A stretch of DNA of 32,445 nt from an uncultured Caulobacter sp. (lineage in GTDB: Bacteria; Pseudomonadota; Alphaproteobacteria; Caulobacterales; Caulobacteraceae): the NCBI GenBank assembly GCA_937991555.1, contig CALKHU010000006.1:1-32445 (forward strand), in the 5' to 3' direction. Shown piece after piece: positions 15,461 through 22,358 of the stretch (the stretch's first letter is position 1; each line of letters begins with the position of its first letter). The notes below the pieces were generated by a model. It searched no databases. It was not told the DNA's origin and was given only the letters and a program-made list of their open reading frames with translations. The position numbers and the translations under genes are program-made.

Positions 15461-16363
15461 ATGACGGCTGACAGACGCAAGACGGTCAGGGTCCGCCGCG
15501 TGGAGGTGGTGGTGAATCCCCTGTCAGGCAGCGCCGGGCCGGACGCGCCGGCGACCGCGGAACGCATCCTCGCCGAGGCGGGGGTCGCCGGTCGCGTCCG
15601 CGTGCCCGGGGAGAGAGGCCTTGAGGCCTGCCTGCGCGACGCGCTCGACGCCGGACCGGACCTGCTCGCCATCGTGGCCGGGGACGGCACCGCCCGGACG
15701 GGCGCCGAGCTGGCGGGCCCCGACGGCCCCCTGGTGGCGCCGCTGGCCGGGGGCACGATGAACATGTTGCCTCACGCCCTCTACGGCTCCGACCGGGACT
15801 GGCAGGCGGCCCTGGCGGACATCCTGGCCGACGGCCTGGAGAAGCCTGTCGCCGGCGGCGAGGTGGAGGGTCGACGCTTCTATGTCGCGGCCATCCTCGG
15901 CTCGCCGGCGCTCTGGGCGCAGGCGCGGGAAGCGGCGCGGGAAGGCGACGCGAAGCGCGCCCTGCTGCGGGCCAGACGGGCGCTCCAGCGCGCCTTCACC
16001 GGCCGGCTCCGGTACAGTCTGGACGGCTCGGCCCGCCGCAAGACCGAGGCGCTGGTCCTGATGACGCCCCTGATCTCGAAGGTGATGGACGAGGAGGAGC
16101 CCCGGCTGGAGGCCGCCGCGCTCGATCCGTCCGGCGCGCTGGAGGTTTTGCGGCTCGGCGTCCATTTCGCCCAGGGCGACTGGCGCGCCGATCCCGCCGT
16201 CGCCGCCGGCCGTTGCCGGACCGGACGCGCCTGGGCCGGATCCCGGATCCCCGCCGTGCTCGACGGCGAGCCGGCGCGTCTCGACCCGACGGCGGACTTC
16301 CGCTTCCTGCCGACCGCGTTCCGGGCGCTCGTGCCCTGCCCGCCGGAGGAGCACGTCATATGA
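15461..16363 (+). CDS. Diacylglycerol/sphingoid lipid kinase family protein
   Basis: A 300-residue protein of the DAGK-catalytic/LCB5 family. Recognisable elements: VVVNPLSGSAG near residue 20 (nucleotide-binding strand), IVAGDGTARTGAEL (the GGDGT motif, here AGDGT, about 70-83), and PLAGGTMNMLPHAL (the PLGTxN region, altered, about 92-105). Family members phosphorylate diacylglycerol, ceramide or sphingoid bases with ATP; the altered glycine motifs leave the substrate open. No membrane segment. Start: ATG at 15461, directly after GAGGG; a TTG three bases earlier is possible. The last four bases (ATGA) overlap the metallophosphoesterase start, so the two are one operon, driven by the EcfG promoter at 15403-15428. 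This suggests a stress-induced lipid or phosphate-ester role. Confidence 0.82.
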   Translation: MTADRRKTVRVRRVEVVVNPLSGSAGPDAPATAERILAEAGVAGRVRVPGERGLEACLRDALDAGPDLLAIVAGDGTARTGAELAGPDGPLVAPLAGGTMNMLPHALYGSDRDWQAALADILADGLEKPVAGGEVEGRRFYVAAILGSPALWAQAREAAREGDAKRALLRARRALQRAFTGRLRYSLDGSARRKTEALVLMTPLISKVMDEEEPRLEAAALDPSGALEVLRLGVHFAQGDWRADPAVAAGRCRTGRAWAGSRIPAVLDGEPARLDPTADFRFLPTAFRALVPCPPEEHVI

Positions 16364-17157
16364 CGGGGCCGCGGCTCGCCCATCTTTCGGACATCCATTT
16401 CGGCAGCGAGCATGTCGAGGCCGTCGCGGCCGCCAGGGCCTGGATCGCCGACCATGCGCCGGACCTGACGATCATCACGGGCGACGTCACCCGAGCGGGC
16501 TCTCCGGTCGAATTCGCGGCGGCCCGCCGATGGATCGGGAGCCTGGCGTCGGACGCCGTCATCGTGCCGGGCAATCACGACACGCCCTACTACAGCATCC
16601 CGCACCGGCTGTTCGTCCCGTGGAAGCGGTACGAGCGGCATTTCGGGCCGCTGCCGCGGGAGGCGCTGCAGCGCCCGGGGCTGGCCGTCGCTTCGGTCAA
16701 CACGGCGCGCGGCGCACAGCTGCGGGCGAACTGGTCGAAGGGGGCGATCACCGCCGGCCAGGCCGATCGCGCCGTAAGGGCGCTGCGCGCCGCGCGCGCG
16801 GGATCGCTTCGCGTCGTCGCCTGCCATCATCCGCTGATCGAGATGATCGGCGGTCCGATGAGCGGCAAGGTGCACGGCGGACGCCGGGCGGCCGAGGCCT
16901 TCGCGCGGGGCGGCGTCGATCTCGTACTGACCGGCCATGTCCATGCGCCGTTCGCCCTGCCCTATCCGGGCGGGGACGGCCGGACCTGGGCCGTGGGGGC
17001 CAGCACGCTGTCGGTCCGCGAGCGCGGCGTGCCGATCGGCTTCAACTGCATCGAGGCGGACGAGGCCTGCGTGACGGTCACCGCCCTGGCCTGGACCGGC
17101 TCCCGCTTCGAGCCCTGGCGCACCTGGCGGATCGACCGCAGGATGGAGACGACGTGA
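16360..17157 (+). CDS. Calcineurin-type metallophosphoesterase
   Basis: A 265-residue protein with the full metallophosphoesterase ligand set: D11-x-H13 (LSDIHFG), D42 (ITGDVTR), N72-H73 (VPGNHDT), H156 (ACHHPL), and H193-x-H195 (TGHVHAP). Such enzymes hydrolyse phosphomono- or diesters with two metal ions (cyclic nucleotides, UDP-diacylglucosamine, lipid phosphates); the sequence resembles the CpdA/Icc group, but the substrate is unknown. No signal peptide. The ATG overlaps the stop of the lipid-kinase-like gene (ATGA), indicating translational coupling and presumably one EcfG-driven operon. A kinase and a phosphatase in one transcript might act on related lipid substrates, but this is only inference. 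A terminator at 17161-17184 follows. Confidence 0.9.
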   Translation: MTGPRLAHLSDIHFGSEHVEAVAAARAWIADHAPDLTIITGDVTRAGSPVEFAAARRWIGSLASDAVIVPGNHDTPYYSIPHRLFVPWKRYERHFGPLPREALQRPGLAVASVNTARGAQLRANWSKGAITAGQADRAVRALRAARAGSLRVVACHHPLIEMIGGPMSGKVHGGRRAAEAFARGGVDLVLTGHVHAPFALPYPGGDGRTWAVGASTLSVRERGVPIGFNCIEADEACVTVTALAWTGSRFEPWRTWRIDRRMETT

Positions 17158-17160
17158 AAG

Positions 17161-17184
17161 CGGCGGCGGGTGATCCCGCCGCCG
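17161..17184. terminator. GC-rich hairpin between convergent genes
   Basis: CGGCGGCGGG, loop TGAT, CCCGCCGCCG, then TTCTC on the plus strand and CTTTC on the minus strand. It lies just after the metallophosphoesterase stop and 28 bases past the DUF1328 stop, so it probably ends transcripts from both sides. Confidence 0.7.
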
Positions 17185-17211
17185 TTCTCGCGTTTCGAGG
17201 TGATCGCGCCG

Positions 17212-17382
17212 CTACGGCGTTCGTCCGCGGACGAGGTGCATGACGCCCGAGACGATGAACAGGACGAGGAAGACGAAGAACAGGATCTTCGCGATATCCA
17301 CCGCCGTGCCCGCCAGTCCGCCGAAGCCGAGGAAGGCGGCGATCAGTGCGACGACCAGAAAAATCAGAGCCCACCTGAGCAT
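17212..17382 (-). CDS. DUF1328 (YtjA-like) small membrane protein
   Basis: A 56-residue protein: MLRWALIFLVVALIAAFLGF, then GGLAGTAVDIAKILFFVFLV and a short end ...HLVRGRTP. Two hydrophobic helices (about 5-20 and 31-49) are separated by a glycine-rich turn, the complete DUF1328 pattern. Family members are widespread small inner-membrane proteins with no assigned biochemical role, often linked to stress regulons. Ribosome site GGAGAG precedes the ATG by five bases. An exact EcfG promoter at 17460-17436 is about 55 bases upstream, so it is a stress-induced single gene. It lies immediately downstream of the sod gene on the same strand but has its own promoter. Confidence 0.9.
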   Translation of the reverse strand: MLRWALIFLVVALIAAFLGFGGLAGTAVDIAKILFFVFLVLFIVSGVMHLVRGRTP

Positions 17383-17435
17383 TTGTTCTCTCCATCATTG
17401 GGTCCGGATTTCCCGGAACAGCCTGATGACCTGAG

Positions 17436-17460
17436 AACGCGTTCGGGCGGGCCCTGTTCC
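17436..17460 (-). promoter_or_regulatory. Sigma-EcfG promoter of the DUF1328 gene
   Basis: On the minus strand, GGAAC (17460-17456), 16 bases, CGTT (17439-17436). It sits in the short gap between the sod stop (17467) and the DUF1328 gene. The expected start is near 17429. Confidence 0.87.
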
Positions 17461-17466
17461 CTTGCG

Positions 17467-18102
17467 CTACTGCGGGGCCGGATAGCGCCAGGGCTCGCCC
17501 TGACCGCGGGCCGACGCCAGCTGCGCGGCGGCCAGCGTCCAGTTGGGCAGAGCGTCGAACCAGGCCTCCAGGAAGCCTTTCCGGTTGTTCTGGTGATCGA
17601 GGTAGTAGGCGTGCTCCCACAGGTCGCAGACCAGGAGCGGGACCACGCCGTCGCGGGTCAGGGTGTCGTCGGCGTCATGGGTCGAGATGACCTTCAGCGC
17701 ACCTTGGTCGACGACCAGCCAAACCCAGCCGGACGCGAAGTGGCCGACGCCCTCGTCGACGAAGGCGGCCTTCAGGCCGTCCAGCCCGCCGAACGCCCGC
17801 CCGATCTCCGACAGGAGGTCGCCGTCCGGCGCCTGCCGCTCCGGCGACATGCAGGCCCAGAAGAAGGCGTGGTTCCAGGCCTGGGCGGCGTTGTTGAACA
17901 GCTTGCGGTCCGCCGGCTCGCAGGCGGTCGCCCGCACGACGTCCTCCAGCGCGGCGGCGCTGCGTCCCGCCTCGCCGAGCAGGCGGTTGAGCGTGTCGAC
18001 GTAGGCCTTGTGGTGCTTGCCGTGGTGGAAACCGAGCGTACGGGCGCTGATCACCGGCTCGAGGGCGTCGGCGGCGTAGGGAAGCTCGGGAAGGATGAAC
18101 AT
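17467..18102 (-). CDS. sodB: Superoxide dismutase, Fe type
   Basis: A 211-residue cytoplasmic superoxide dismutase (no signal peptide), converting superoxide to oxygen and hydrogen peroxide. Metal ligands by comparison with E. coli SodB: H26 (FHHGKHH), H78 (WNHAFFW), D160 and H164 (CDLWEHAYYLDH). The active-site glutamine stands at NNAAQAWNH (Q74), the position typical of iron enzymes, whereas manganese enzymes use a later Gln. Length 211 against about 193 in E. coli. It is the third gene of a minus-strand series with DUF883 and YqjE-like genes, 43 bases after the latter, and an EcfG promoter stands in front of the series. That makes it a plausible GSR-induced antioxidant enzyme. The metal type is an inference. 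Confidence 0.92.
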   Translation of the reverse strand: MFILPELPYAADALEPVISARTLGFHHGKHHKAYVDTLNRLLGEAGRSAAALEDVVRATACEPADRKLFNNAAQAWNHAFFWACMSPERQAPDGDLLSEIGRAFGGLDGLKAAFVDEGVGHFASGWVWLVVDQGALKVISTHDADDTLTRDGVVPLLVCDLWEHAYYLDHQNNRKGFLEAWFDALPNWTLAAAQLASARGQGEPWRYPAPQ

Positions 18103-18145
18103 GACGACTTCACTCCCGGCGCGCCGGGGGAGTCGGACACGCCGT

Positions 18146-18541
18146 TCAGGGTTTGGGACGGGACGATTTGTCCATGAACGCGCGAAGGACCGCGGCGATC
18201 AGTTGCGGGTTGCGCAGGGCGTAGATGCCGGCCGCCACGGCCACGCCGGACGCCATGATCGGTCGTTCGCGGACCAGGCCGAGGATGGTGTCGACGAGGC
18301 TGGCGTCGGCGGCGGCGGGAACCTCCTGGCGACGCCCCCCTTCGGCCTTGCGGGCCGCGACCAGCGCGGCGATGGCGACCACCAGGGCCGACGCGCCGGC
18401 GACGGCGCAGGCCGACCACGCCGGGCCGATCAGCGGCAGCAGCGCGGCGTAGAGGGCGAAAGCGAGAGCGACGACGCCGACGGCGGCGGCGGCCGCTATA
18501 GCCGCGGCGGCCGCGAGGGCCATCAGCGTCCGTTCCATCAT
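18146..18541 (-). CDS. YqjE-like / holin superfamily III membrane protein
   Basis: A 131-residue membrane protein. Two long hydrophobic helices (about 5-35, AAAAAIAAAAAVGVVALAFA, and about 40-62) are followed by a polar loop (RKAEGGRRQEVPAAADAS) and a third hydrophobic stretch (IMASGVAVAAGIYAL, about 94-108). The first half fits the Pfam Phage_holin_3_6 group, which includes E. coli YqjE. The start overlaps the stop of the DUF883 gene (TGATG), so the two are coupled, as yqjD-yqjE are in E. coli. No lysis genes are near, so a phage origin is unlikely. Function unknown. Expected in the inner membrane. Ala/Val composition makes family assignment less certain. Confidence 0.72.
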   Translation of the reverse strand: MMERTLMALAAAAAIAAAAAVGVVALAFALYAALLPLIGPAWSACAVAGASALVVAIAALVAARKAEGGRRQEVPAAADASLVDTILGLVRERPIMASGVAVAAGIYALRNPQLIAAVLRAFMDKSSRPKP

Positions 18542-18915
18542 CAGCGACGATCGCTCCGGCCGGCCAGCAGCAGGCCGATCAGGACGCCGACGCCGAGGCT
18601 GGCGAGGGCGGCGGTGACCGGGCGCTCCTTGACGCGTTCGACGACGTAGCGCTGGGCGACGTCGAGCTGTTCAGTGGCGGTGTCGGCGTAGGCGCGGCTC
18701 TGGGCGCGCAGGGTCTCGATCCCCTCGCGCACGGCGGCCTCGGTGCGCGCCGCCGCTTCCGTAAGCTTCTCGCGCGCCTGGTCGGCGGCCTCGACGAAGC
18801 TGCGCTCGGCGCTCTTGGCGGCGCTCTTCAGCGCGGCCTTCGCCTGCTCGGCGTCGCTCGGCGCGGTCGGGGTGGAACCCGTGGCGTTGGTGGACGGGGT
18901 CGGCGAGGTGGGCAT
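18541..18915 (-). CDS. DUF883 / YqjD-ElaB-like membrane-anchored protein
   Basis: A 124-residue protein. A Ser/Thr/Pro-rich N-terminus (MPTSPTPSTNATGSTPTAPS) precedes a long charged amphipathic helix, probably coiled coil (about 22-95, with repeated Ala/Glu/Lys/Arg). A C-terminal membrane segment (AALASLGVGVLIGLLLAG, about 103-120) ends in RSDRR. This is the DUF883 pattern. E. coli YqjD and ElaB are stationary-phase, RpoS-dependent, and YqjD is reported to anchor ribosomes at the inner membrane. Start: ATG at 18915 with GGAGA seven bases upstream; the open frame to 19095 is rejected because it crosses the EcfG promoter at 19007-18983. First gene of the operon with the YqjE-like gene and sodB. 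Confidence 0.85.
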   Translation of the reverse strand: MPTSPTPSTNATGSTPTAPSDAEQAKAALKSAAKSAERSFVEAADQAREKLTEAAARTEAAVREGIETLRAQSRAYADTATEQLDVAQRYVVERVKERPVTAALASLGVGVLIGLLLAGRSDRR

Positions 18916-18982
18916 GACAATCTCCAGGTTCGCAGGCGCGCCGGTTCGGGCGGCCCTTCCGGGTGGAAGGGCGCCCCCTTGC

Positions 18983-19007
18983 AACGCGAGCCCGCGAAGG
19001 CGGTTCC
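18983..19007 (-). promoter_or_regulatory. Sigma-EcfG promoter of the DUF883-YqjE-sodB operon
   Basis: On the minus strand, GGAAC (19007-19003), 16 bases, CGTT (18986-18983). The expected start is near 18976, giving a leader of about 60 bases to the ATG at 18915. Confidence 0.87.
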
Positions 19008-19145
19008 ACAGTAGCGGCCCCGCGCCCCGGAGGGAACGCCGATTCTCGACGTGATCGCCCGTCGCCGCCGGCGACCGGCGGGTAACCGCCGCCAAAGGGC
19101 CGCTCGCGTATCGCGCGAGGTCGCGGGACGGTCTATGGTCCCGGG

Positions 19146-21074
19146 ATGGATGACGCCGCGTTACAGGCGAACAGGGACCGCGAGGCGGCGAGGCTGCGGG
19201 CGCTGAAGGCCCTGCACGCGCTCGACAGCGGGTCCGACAGCCGCTTCGACCGGATCGCCAGGACAGCGGCGCTGGTGCTGCGCGCGCCGCGCGCGGCGAT
19301 CGTGCTCGTCGACGGCGACCGCCTCTGGCACAAGGCCCGCGTCGGCATCCCCGCCGGCCAGTACCCGCGGCGCGGCAGCTTCGCCGACCAGGTGGTGCGC
19401 ACGGGCGAGACCCTTTTCGTCGACGACCTGGCCGGGGACCGGCGCTTCGACCGTGGTCGGGACGACCTGAGCCAGGTCGATGTCCGCTTCTTCGCCGGCG
19501 CGCCGCTGGTCGCGCCCGGCGGAGAGGTCATCGGCCTGCTGGCGGTGGGCGACCCCGAACCGCATCCGCCCCATCCGGAAGCCGAACGGCTGGCGCTCGA
19601 GGACCTCGCCTCCCTGGCCATGGAGCTGCTGGTCCACGACGCCGAGACCATCGACGCGCAACGACGGGCCCGGCTCGACCAGCAGCGCGTGGAGCTGGCG
19701 CTCGACGCCGCGGGCCTCGGCGAGTTCGAGTGGGATATCGGCGAGGACCGCGTCTTCGTCAGCGACCGGATGAAGGCGCTGGTCGGCCTCAGCCGCTCGG
19801 AAGCCAAGGGCGAGGGCGGCGACGTCTCGTTCCGTTTTGTCCATCCGGACGACGTCGCCGGCCTGCGGTCGACCGTCGACGAGGGCCTGCGCACCCAGGG
19901 GCGATACTCGGCCCAGTACCGGATGATCCGGCCCGACGACGGCCGCCTGCGCTGGATGCAGGGCGCGGGGATCGTCGCCCGTGACGAGGCCGGCAGGCCG
20001 CTCCGGGTGATCGGCGTCGTGCGCGACATCACCGACCTGAAAACCGAGGAGGAGCATCGCGAGGTCCTGCTGGCCGAGCTCGACCATCGCGTGAAGAACG
20101 TGCTGGCGGCGGTGCAGTCGCTGGCCGCGCAATCGGCGCGCAAGACGTCGTCGACCGAAGGCTTCCTCGCCGCCTTCGCCGGGCGGCTGAAGGCGATGGC
20201 CTCGGCGCACGAACTGCTGACGGCCACCCGCTGGCGCGGCGCAAGCCTGGCGCACATCGCCGCCGCCGAGCTGGGCGGACTGGCGCCCGGGCAGGCGCGC
20301 TGGGAAGGCCCGGACATCACGCTGCGGCCGCGCGCCGCCAACGCGACCTCGCTCGCCCTGCACGAGCTGGCCACCAACGCCGTCAAGTACGGGGCCCTGT
20401 CGACCGAGGCCGGCCGCATCGAGGTGCGCTGGACCCAGTCGCCGGACGGCGGCTTCGTGCTGGACTGGAGCGAAAGCGGCGGTCCGGCGGTGCACCCGCC
20501 GGCGCGGCGCGGCTTCGGCTCCACCCTGCTCGAGCAGGTCACCGGCCGCGAACTGGGCGGGACCGTCGCGGTCGACTATCATCCGGACGGCGTGCGGGCC
20601 CGCATCGTCGGCGACGCGGCGGCCGTGTTCGGCAAGCCGACGGACGACGCCCTGCTGGCCCCGGTCGAGGAACCCTCCGGCCCGACCACGGGCGCCTCGC
20701 TCGGACAGCCGACGGAACAGGCCGACATCCACGGCCTGAAGATCCTGATCGTCGAGGACGCCGTGCTGCTGGCGCTCGAACTCGAGGCGGGCCTCGAGGA
20801 CGCCGGCGCCCGGGTGGTCGGCAATGCGGCCGAGCTCGAGGAGGCCATGGCCATGCTCTCGCTGGACATGGACGCCGCCGTGCTCGACGCCAATCTCAAC
20901 GGCGCCTCCGTGGCTCCGCTGGCCGAGGCTCTGCGCGCCCGCGGCACGCCGTTCGTGTTCGCCACCGGCTACGGCGAGCGCGGCGCGCCCGAGGGCTTCG
21001 ACGCTCCCGTCGTCCGCAAGCCCTACAACGTGCACCAGATCGTCCGCGCCCTTACCGAGGCGGTCGGCCGCTAG
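19146..21074 (+). CDS. Hybrid HWE histidine kinase: GAF-PAS-kinase-receiver
   Basis: A 642-residue soluble hybrid kinase. A GAF domain spans about 18-165 (WHKARVGI, RGSFADQVV, LAVGDPEPH) and a PAS domain with PAC motif about 182-300 (VELALDAAGLGEFEWDI, FVHPDDV, GVVRDITDL). An HWE kinase core has ELDHRVKNVLAAVQSLA (H314), HELATNAVKYGAL (N411) and the WxE motif in DWSESGG. A C-terminal receiver (about 532-638) has IEDAV (DD pocket reduced to ED), phospho-acceptor D581 (LDANLNG) and K625 (RKPYN). No membrane segments. HWE kinases commonly feed PhyR in the GSR. Its place beside the stress island suggests this too, but no EcfG promoter precedes it and the signal is unknown. The GAF/PAS ligand is not identifiable. 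Confidence 0.92.
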   Translation: MDDAALQANRDREAARLRALKALHALDSGSDSRFDRIARTAALVLRAPRAAIVLVDGDRLWHKARVGIPAGQYPRRGSFADQVVRTGETLFVDDLAGDRRFDRGRDDLSQVDVRFFAGAPLVAPGGEVIGLLAVGDPEPHPPHPEAERLALEDLASLAMELLVHDAETIDAQRRARLDQQRVELALDAAGLGEFEWDIGEDRVFVSDRMKALVGLSRSEAKGEGGDVSFRFVHPDDVAGLRSTVDEGLRTQGRYSAQYRMIRPDDGRLRWMQGAGIVARDEAGRPLRVIGVVRDITDLKTEEEHREVLLAELDHRVKNVLAAVQSLAAQSARKTSSTEGFLAAFAGRLKAMASAHELLTATRWRGASLAHIAAAELGGLAPGQARWEGPDITLRPRAANATSLALHELATNAVKYGALSTEAGRIEVRWTQSPDGGFVLDWSESGGPAVHPPARRGFGSTLLEQVTGRELGGTVAVDYHPDGVRARIVGDAAAVFGKPTDDALLAPVEEPSGPTTGASLGQPTEQADIHGLKILIVEDAVLLALELEAGLEDAGARVVGNAAELEEAMAMLSLDMDAAVLDANLNGASVAPLAEALRARGTPFVFATGYGERGAPEGFDAPVVRKPYNVHQIVRALTEAVGR

Positions 21075-21083
21075 CGGGCGGCG

Positions 21084-22292
21084 TCAGATCACGCCGCGCG
21101 AGCGCAGACCGGCGATCTCCTCCGGCCCCATGCCCAGCCGCTCGCCGAGCACCGCCTCGGTATGCTCTCCCAGTCCCGGGCCGGGCCAGCGGACGGCGCC
21201 CGGCGTCTCGCTGAGCTTCGGGAAGGCGTTCTGCATCTTCACGCTGCCGAACACCGGGTGCGGCGTTTCGACGATCGCTTCGCGGGCGGCGAACTGCGGA
21301 TCGTCCAGCATGTCCGGCGCGCGATAGACACGGCCGGCGGCGACGCCGCTGGCCTCCATCAGGTCGAGCAGGGGCTGGGCGTCCATCGTCGCCGTCCAGG
21401 CGCCGATCAGGGCGTCGAGCTCGGCCTGGTTCTGGCCGCGCGCGGCGTGGCCGGCGTAGCGCGGGTCGGCGGCCAGCTCGGGCCGGCCCATGGCGTCGGC
21501 GAGGCGCCTGAACAGGGTGTCCTGGTTGGCCCCGATGACGACCAGGGCGCCGTCCTTCGTCGGATAGGCGTTCGACGGCGCGATGCCCGGAAGGACCGAG
21601 CCCGACCGCTCGCGGATGTAGCCGGTCAGGGCGTACTCGGTGACCAGGTTCTCCATCACCGACAGCACGCTCTCGTAGATGGCGGCGTCGACGACCTGGC
21701 CCCGGCCGGTGCGGTGGCGGGCGTGAAGGGCCATCATCACCCCGAGCGCCGCGTGCAGCCCGGCGAGGCTGTCGCCGACCGAGATGCCGGCCCGGGCCGG
21801 AGCGCGGTCGGGCTCGCCGGTGATGTAGCGCAGGCCGCCCATGGCCTCGCCGACGAGGGCGTATCCGGCGCGGGACGCCATCGGGCCGGTCTGGCCGAAC
21901 CCCGAGACGCGCGCCATCACCAGACCCGGGTTGGCCGCCGACAGGGCGTCGTAGCCGAGGCCCCATTTCTCCATCGAGCCGGGCCGGAAGTTCTCCACCA
22001 GCACGTCCGCGCCGCCGATCAGCCGGCGGGCGATGTCCTGGCCCTCGGCGGTGCGCAGGTCGAGGGTGACCGAGCGCTTGTTGCGCCCGATCACCGGCCA
22101 CCAGGGCGAATGGCCCTTGGGCAGCGAGCGGCCCCACTGGCGCATCGGATCGCCGGCCTTCGGGTCCTCGATCTTGATCACCGTGGCGCCGAAGTCGCCG
22201 AGGATCTGGCCGCAGAACGGGCCGGCGATCAGCGTGCCCATCTCGATGACGGTCAGGCCCTCGAGCGGGCCGGGCTTGGCGTCGGAACTCAT
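21084..22292 (-). CDS. CaiB/BaiF family (class III) CoA-transferase
   Basis: A 402-residue class III CoA-transferase. Conserved elements: EMGTLIAGPFCGQILGDFGA near residue 17, KIEDPKAGDPMR, ENFRPGSMEKWG near 100, and SVGDSLAG with the expected catalytic Asp D174. The enzyme moves CoA between carboxylic acids through an aspartyl-CoA intermediate. Substrates (for example carnitine, bile acid, succinyl or branched-chain acids) cannot be distinguished. Ribosome site GGAGG is five bases before the ATG. It lies 66 bases downstream of the ABC/M1 gene on the same strand, with a hairpin between, and converges on the hybrid kinase with nine bases between stops. Cytoplasmic. Confidence 0.93.
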   Translation of the reverse strand: MSSDAKPGPLEGLTVIEMGTLIAGPFCGQILGDFGATVIKIEDPKAGDPMRQWGRSLPKGHSPWWPVIGRNKRSVTLDLRTAEGQDIARRLIGGADVLVENFRPGSMEKWGLGYDALSAANPGLVMARVSGFGQTGPMASRAGYALVGEAMGGLRYITGEPDRAPARAGISVGDSLAGLHAALGVMMALHARHRTGRGQVVDAAIYESVLSVMENLVTEYALTGYIRERSGSVLPGIAPSNAYPTKDGALVVIGANQDTLFRRLADAMGRPELAADPRYAGHAARGQNQAELDALIGAWTATMDAQPLLDLMEASGVAAGRVYRAPDMLDDPQFAAREAIVETPHPVFGSVKMQNAFPKLSETPGAVRWPGPGLGEHTEAVLGERLGMGPEEIAGLRSRGVI

Positions 22293-22313
22293 CGGACCTC
22301 CGGGGACAGGATC

Positions 22314-22339
22314 GGCGAGCCCCGCTTGGAGGGCTCGCC
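22314..22339 (-). terminator. Hairpin after the ABC-permease/peptidase gene
   Basis: GGCGAGCCC and GGGCTCGCC arms (22314-22322, 22331-22339) with an eight-base loop, 20 bases after the stop at 22359. There is no clear T-run on the minus strand, so a terminator role is likely but weak. Confidence 0.5.
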
Positions 22340-22358
22340 GGGCCGTGTCAACGCGGGC

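Noticed and set aside
18146..18541. A phage holin suggesting a prophage remnant
   Set aside because: The match is to the YqjE-type holin-like group. It is coupled to a DUF883 gene and no endolysin, integrase or structural gene is nearby.
19033..19037. GGAAC on the plus strand upstream of the hybrid kinase
   Set aside because: No CGTT lies 16 or 17 bases downstream, so it is not counted as an EcfG promoter.
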